Shown one piece after another: positions 62,894 through 64,000 of a stretch of DNA of 64,000 nucleotides (positions are counted from its first letter, which is position 1; the number at the start of each line of letters is the position of its first letter). Both the position numbers and the translations under genes were made by a program. Below the pieces are notes generated by a model, which ran no database searches, was not told the origin of the DNA, and saw only the letters and a program-made list of their open reading frames with translations. The stretch comes from an uncultured Flavobacteriaceae bacterium. Lineage in GTDB: Bacteria > Bacteroidota > Bacteroidia > Flavobacteriales > Flavobacteriaceae. The DNA lies in assembly GCA_943788695.1 (NCBI GenBank), contig CALSRG010000002.1:1-64000 (forward strand), written 5' to 3'.

Positions 62894-64000
62894 TTAATAT
62901 TTTACAATCTGTTTGATTTTGACAGAAAACGCAGCAACAATAAGTGTCATTATCGGGCTCAACCAGTTGAAAATGGCAAAGGCAAAGTAATCCAATACCG
63001 AAACACCAAGAACTCCAGATTGATAAGCACCACAAGTATTCCAAGGTACCAATACCGACGTTACCGTTCCAGAGTCTTCAAGTGTACGACTGAGATTTAC
63101 TGGGGCTAATCCTTTTTTGTCAAATGCAGTTTTAAACATTTTGCCAGGAACTACAATAGCGAGATATTGATCGGAGGCCGTAATGTTTAGTGCCAAACAA
63201 CTGGCAACTGTGCTGGCAAATAATCCAAATACCGATTTAGCCATGCTTAACAAAGCTGCACTAATTCGGGACAGGGCTCCAATAGCTTCCATCACTCCGC
63301 CAAAAACCATAGCACATACAATGAGCCATATTGTACCAAGCATTCCACTCATACCTTTGCCTGCTGCCGAAAAAAGTCCTTTAAGTGTAGTGTTATCCGT
63401 TGCGATGCTGGTTGGGACTGTTATGGCATTCATGACTCCTGAATAAGCCGATTCTACACTCATGGTGTCACTATCAGCAATACTTAAAACCACATTGGGT
63501 TGAAAAATTATAGCGAACACACCACCAAGTAAGGTTCCAATAATGAGTGCTAATAGGGGAGGTGTTTTTTTAATAATCAATAATATGACAACTAATGGTA
63601 CTAAAAACAACCAACCATTAATATTAAACACTCCTTTAATATCCAAAAGTAATTGTGAGGTGTCGGCAATACCCGTTGCGTTTTGAGAAAACCCTATGAT
63701 AACGAATACAATCAAAGTAACCATAAAGGTTGGAATCGTAGTTATTGTCATGTATTTAATATGGTCAAAAAGGTCACTACCAGCCATAGCGGCTGCCAAA
63801 TTTGTCGTATCGCTTAGTGGTGACAATTTATCACCAAAGTAGGCGCCTGATATAACGGCTCCAGCAGTCATTCCAGATGAAATACCTAAAGCGTTACCAA
63901 TGCCTATCAGAGCGATGCCAATGGTAGCAGAAGTTGTCCATGAGCTCCCTGTTGCAATGGATACCAGTGCGCAAATAACGACACAGGCAGCTAAGAAAAT
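62894..64000 (-). CDS. nhaC: Na+/H+ antiporter NhaC family, 5' end beyond the window
   Basis: The frame is open from 62894 to the right edge (about 368 residues), so the N-terminus is missing. The visible part is highly hydrophobic and matches NhaC: IATGSSWTTSATIGIALIGI, then GMTAGAVISGAYFGDKLSPL and SDTTNLAAAM, which are the family's core motif. Later text includes ITASDQYLAIVVPGKMF and LEDSGTVTSVLVPWNTCGAY. NhaC proteins exchange Na+ for protons, or malate plus H+ for lactate plus Na+ in the MleN subgroup; substrate is not settled. Confidence 0.92.
   Translation of the reverse strand: MFLAACVVICALVSIATGSSWTTSATIGIALIGIGNALGISSGMTAGAVISGAYFGDKLSPLSDTTNLAAAMAGSDLFDHIKYMTITTIPTFMVTLIVFVIIGFSQNATGIADTSQLLLDIKGVFNINGWLFLVPLVVILLIIKKTPPLLALIIGTLLGGVFAIIFQPNVVLSIADSDTMSVESAYSGVMNAITVPTSIATDNTTLKGLFSAAGKGMSGMLGTIWLIVCAMVFGGVMEAIGALSRISAALLSMAKSVFGLFASTVASCLALNITASDQYLAIVVPGKMFKTAFDKKGLAPVNLSRTLEDSGTVTSVLVPWNTCGAYQSGVLGVSVLDYFAFAIFNWLSPIMTLIVAAFSVKIKQIVKY

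Overview
The window is about 64 kb of AT-rich chromosomal DNA from a member of the Bacteroidota, almost certainly family Flavobacteriaceae. The evidence is a set of genes typical of that family (DUF4252, DUF4290, DUF6495, the TIGR03643 family, BshB1, a fused ResB-CcsA protein, a type IX secretion sorting tail), promoters that follow the Bacteroidota pattern TTG-N19-22-TAnnTTTG, and few Shine-Dalgarno sequences. I cannot name the genus. I see no prophage, insertion sequence, integrase or CRISPR array; most of it reads as core chromosome.

Layout. 1-5.5 kb: the end of a DUF6580 membrane protein, an S41 peptidase lipoprotein, an ECF sigma factor operon (sigma, anti-sigma-like protein, two DUF4252 proteins), then purB. 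5.5-6 kb: a decayed gene. 6-17 kb: haem-binding protein, glycosyltransferase, housekeeping enzymes (rdgB, rlmH, nadC, priA), an orphan LytTR regulator that lacks its phospho-acceptor Asp, and a cation:proton antiporter. 17-21.5 kb: rpsF-rpsR-rplI, a DUF6495 gene, hisS (frameshifted as read), an asparaginase-like lipoprotein and tRNA-Met. 21.5-29.7 kb: START-like protein, class IV aminotransferase, yqgE, HU, fmt-recQ-ATPase, DUF493, DUF4290 and murA. 29.7-33.3 kb: a tight six-gene photolyase operon. 33.4-36.2 kb: a maf/kdsC-like/DUF2520 operon. 36.3-39.5 kb: ccsBA fusion for cytochrome c maturation. 39.7-40.6 kb: a scar where the front of a DUF4139 gene is joined to the tail of an AsmA-like gene. 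40.9-49.6 kb: cupin, bshB1, tRNA-His, a giant secreted FG-GAP/haloperoxidase-like protein, a PhoD-like phosphatase, a universal stress protein, rmuC. 49.6-54 kb: HMG-CoA-synthase family protein, tRNA-Ser, TSUP transporter, nitroreductase, DegT aminotransferase. 54-60.3 kb: an envelope/division operon (ftsK, lolA, lptFG, ribB) preceded by dgkA. 60.5-64 kb: katG and the 3' part of an NhaC antiporter gene.

How the genes work together. Several clusters look like functional units: the sigma/DUF4252 set (a probable envelope-linked regulon), the ribosomal protein operon, the photolyase operon (DNA repair plus TspO, SRPBCC and SDR proteins, suggesting a light or photoprotection role), and ftsK-lolA-lptFG-ribB (division plus lipoprotein and LPS export).

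The points most worth checking are the DUF4139/AsmA deletion scar, the hisS frameshift, the 1331-residue FG-GAP plus vanadium-peroxidase-like secreted fusion, the LytTR regulator with Ser in place of Asp, MurA with Asp at the fosfomycin-target position, a ribB product whose cyclohydrolase half has lost its metal ligands, and a photolyase-operon SDR with no catalytic Tyr. I did not find a clearly undescribed multi-gene system; the photolyase operon, with its unrecognised 107-residue leading gene, is the nearest candidate.
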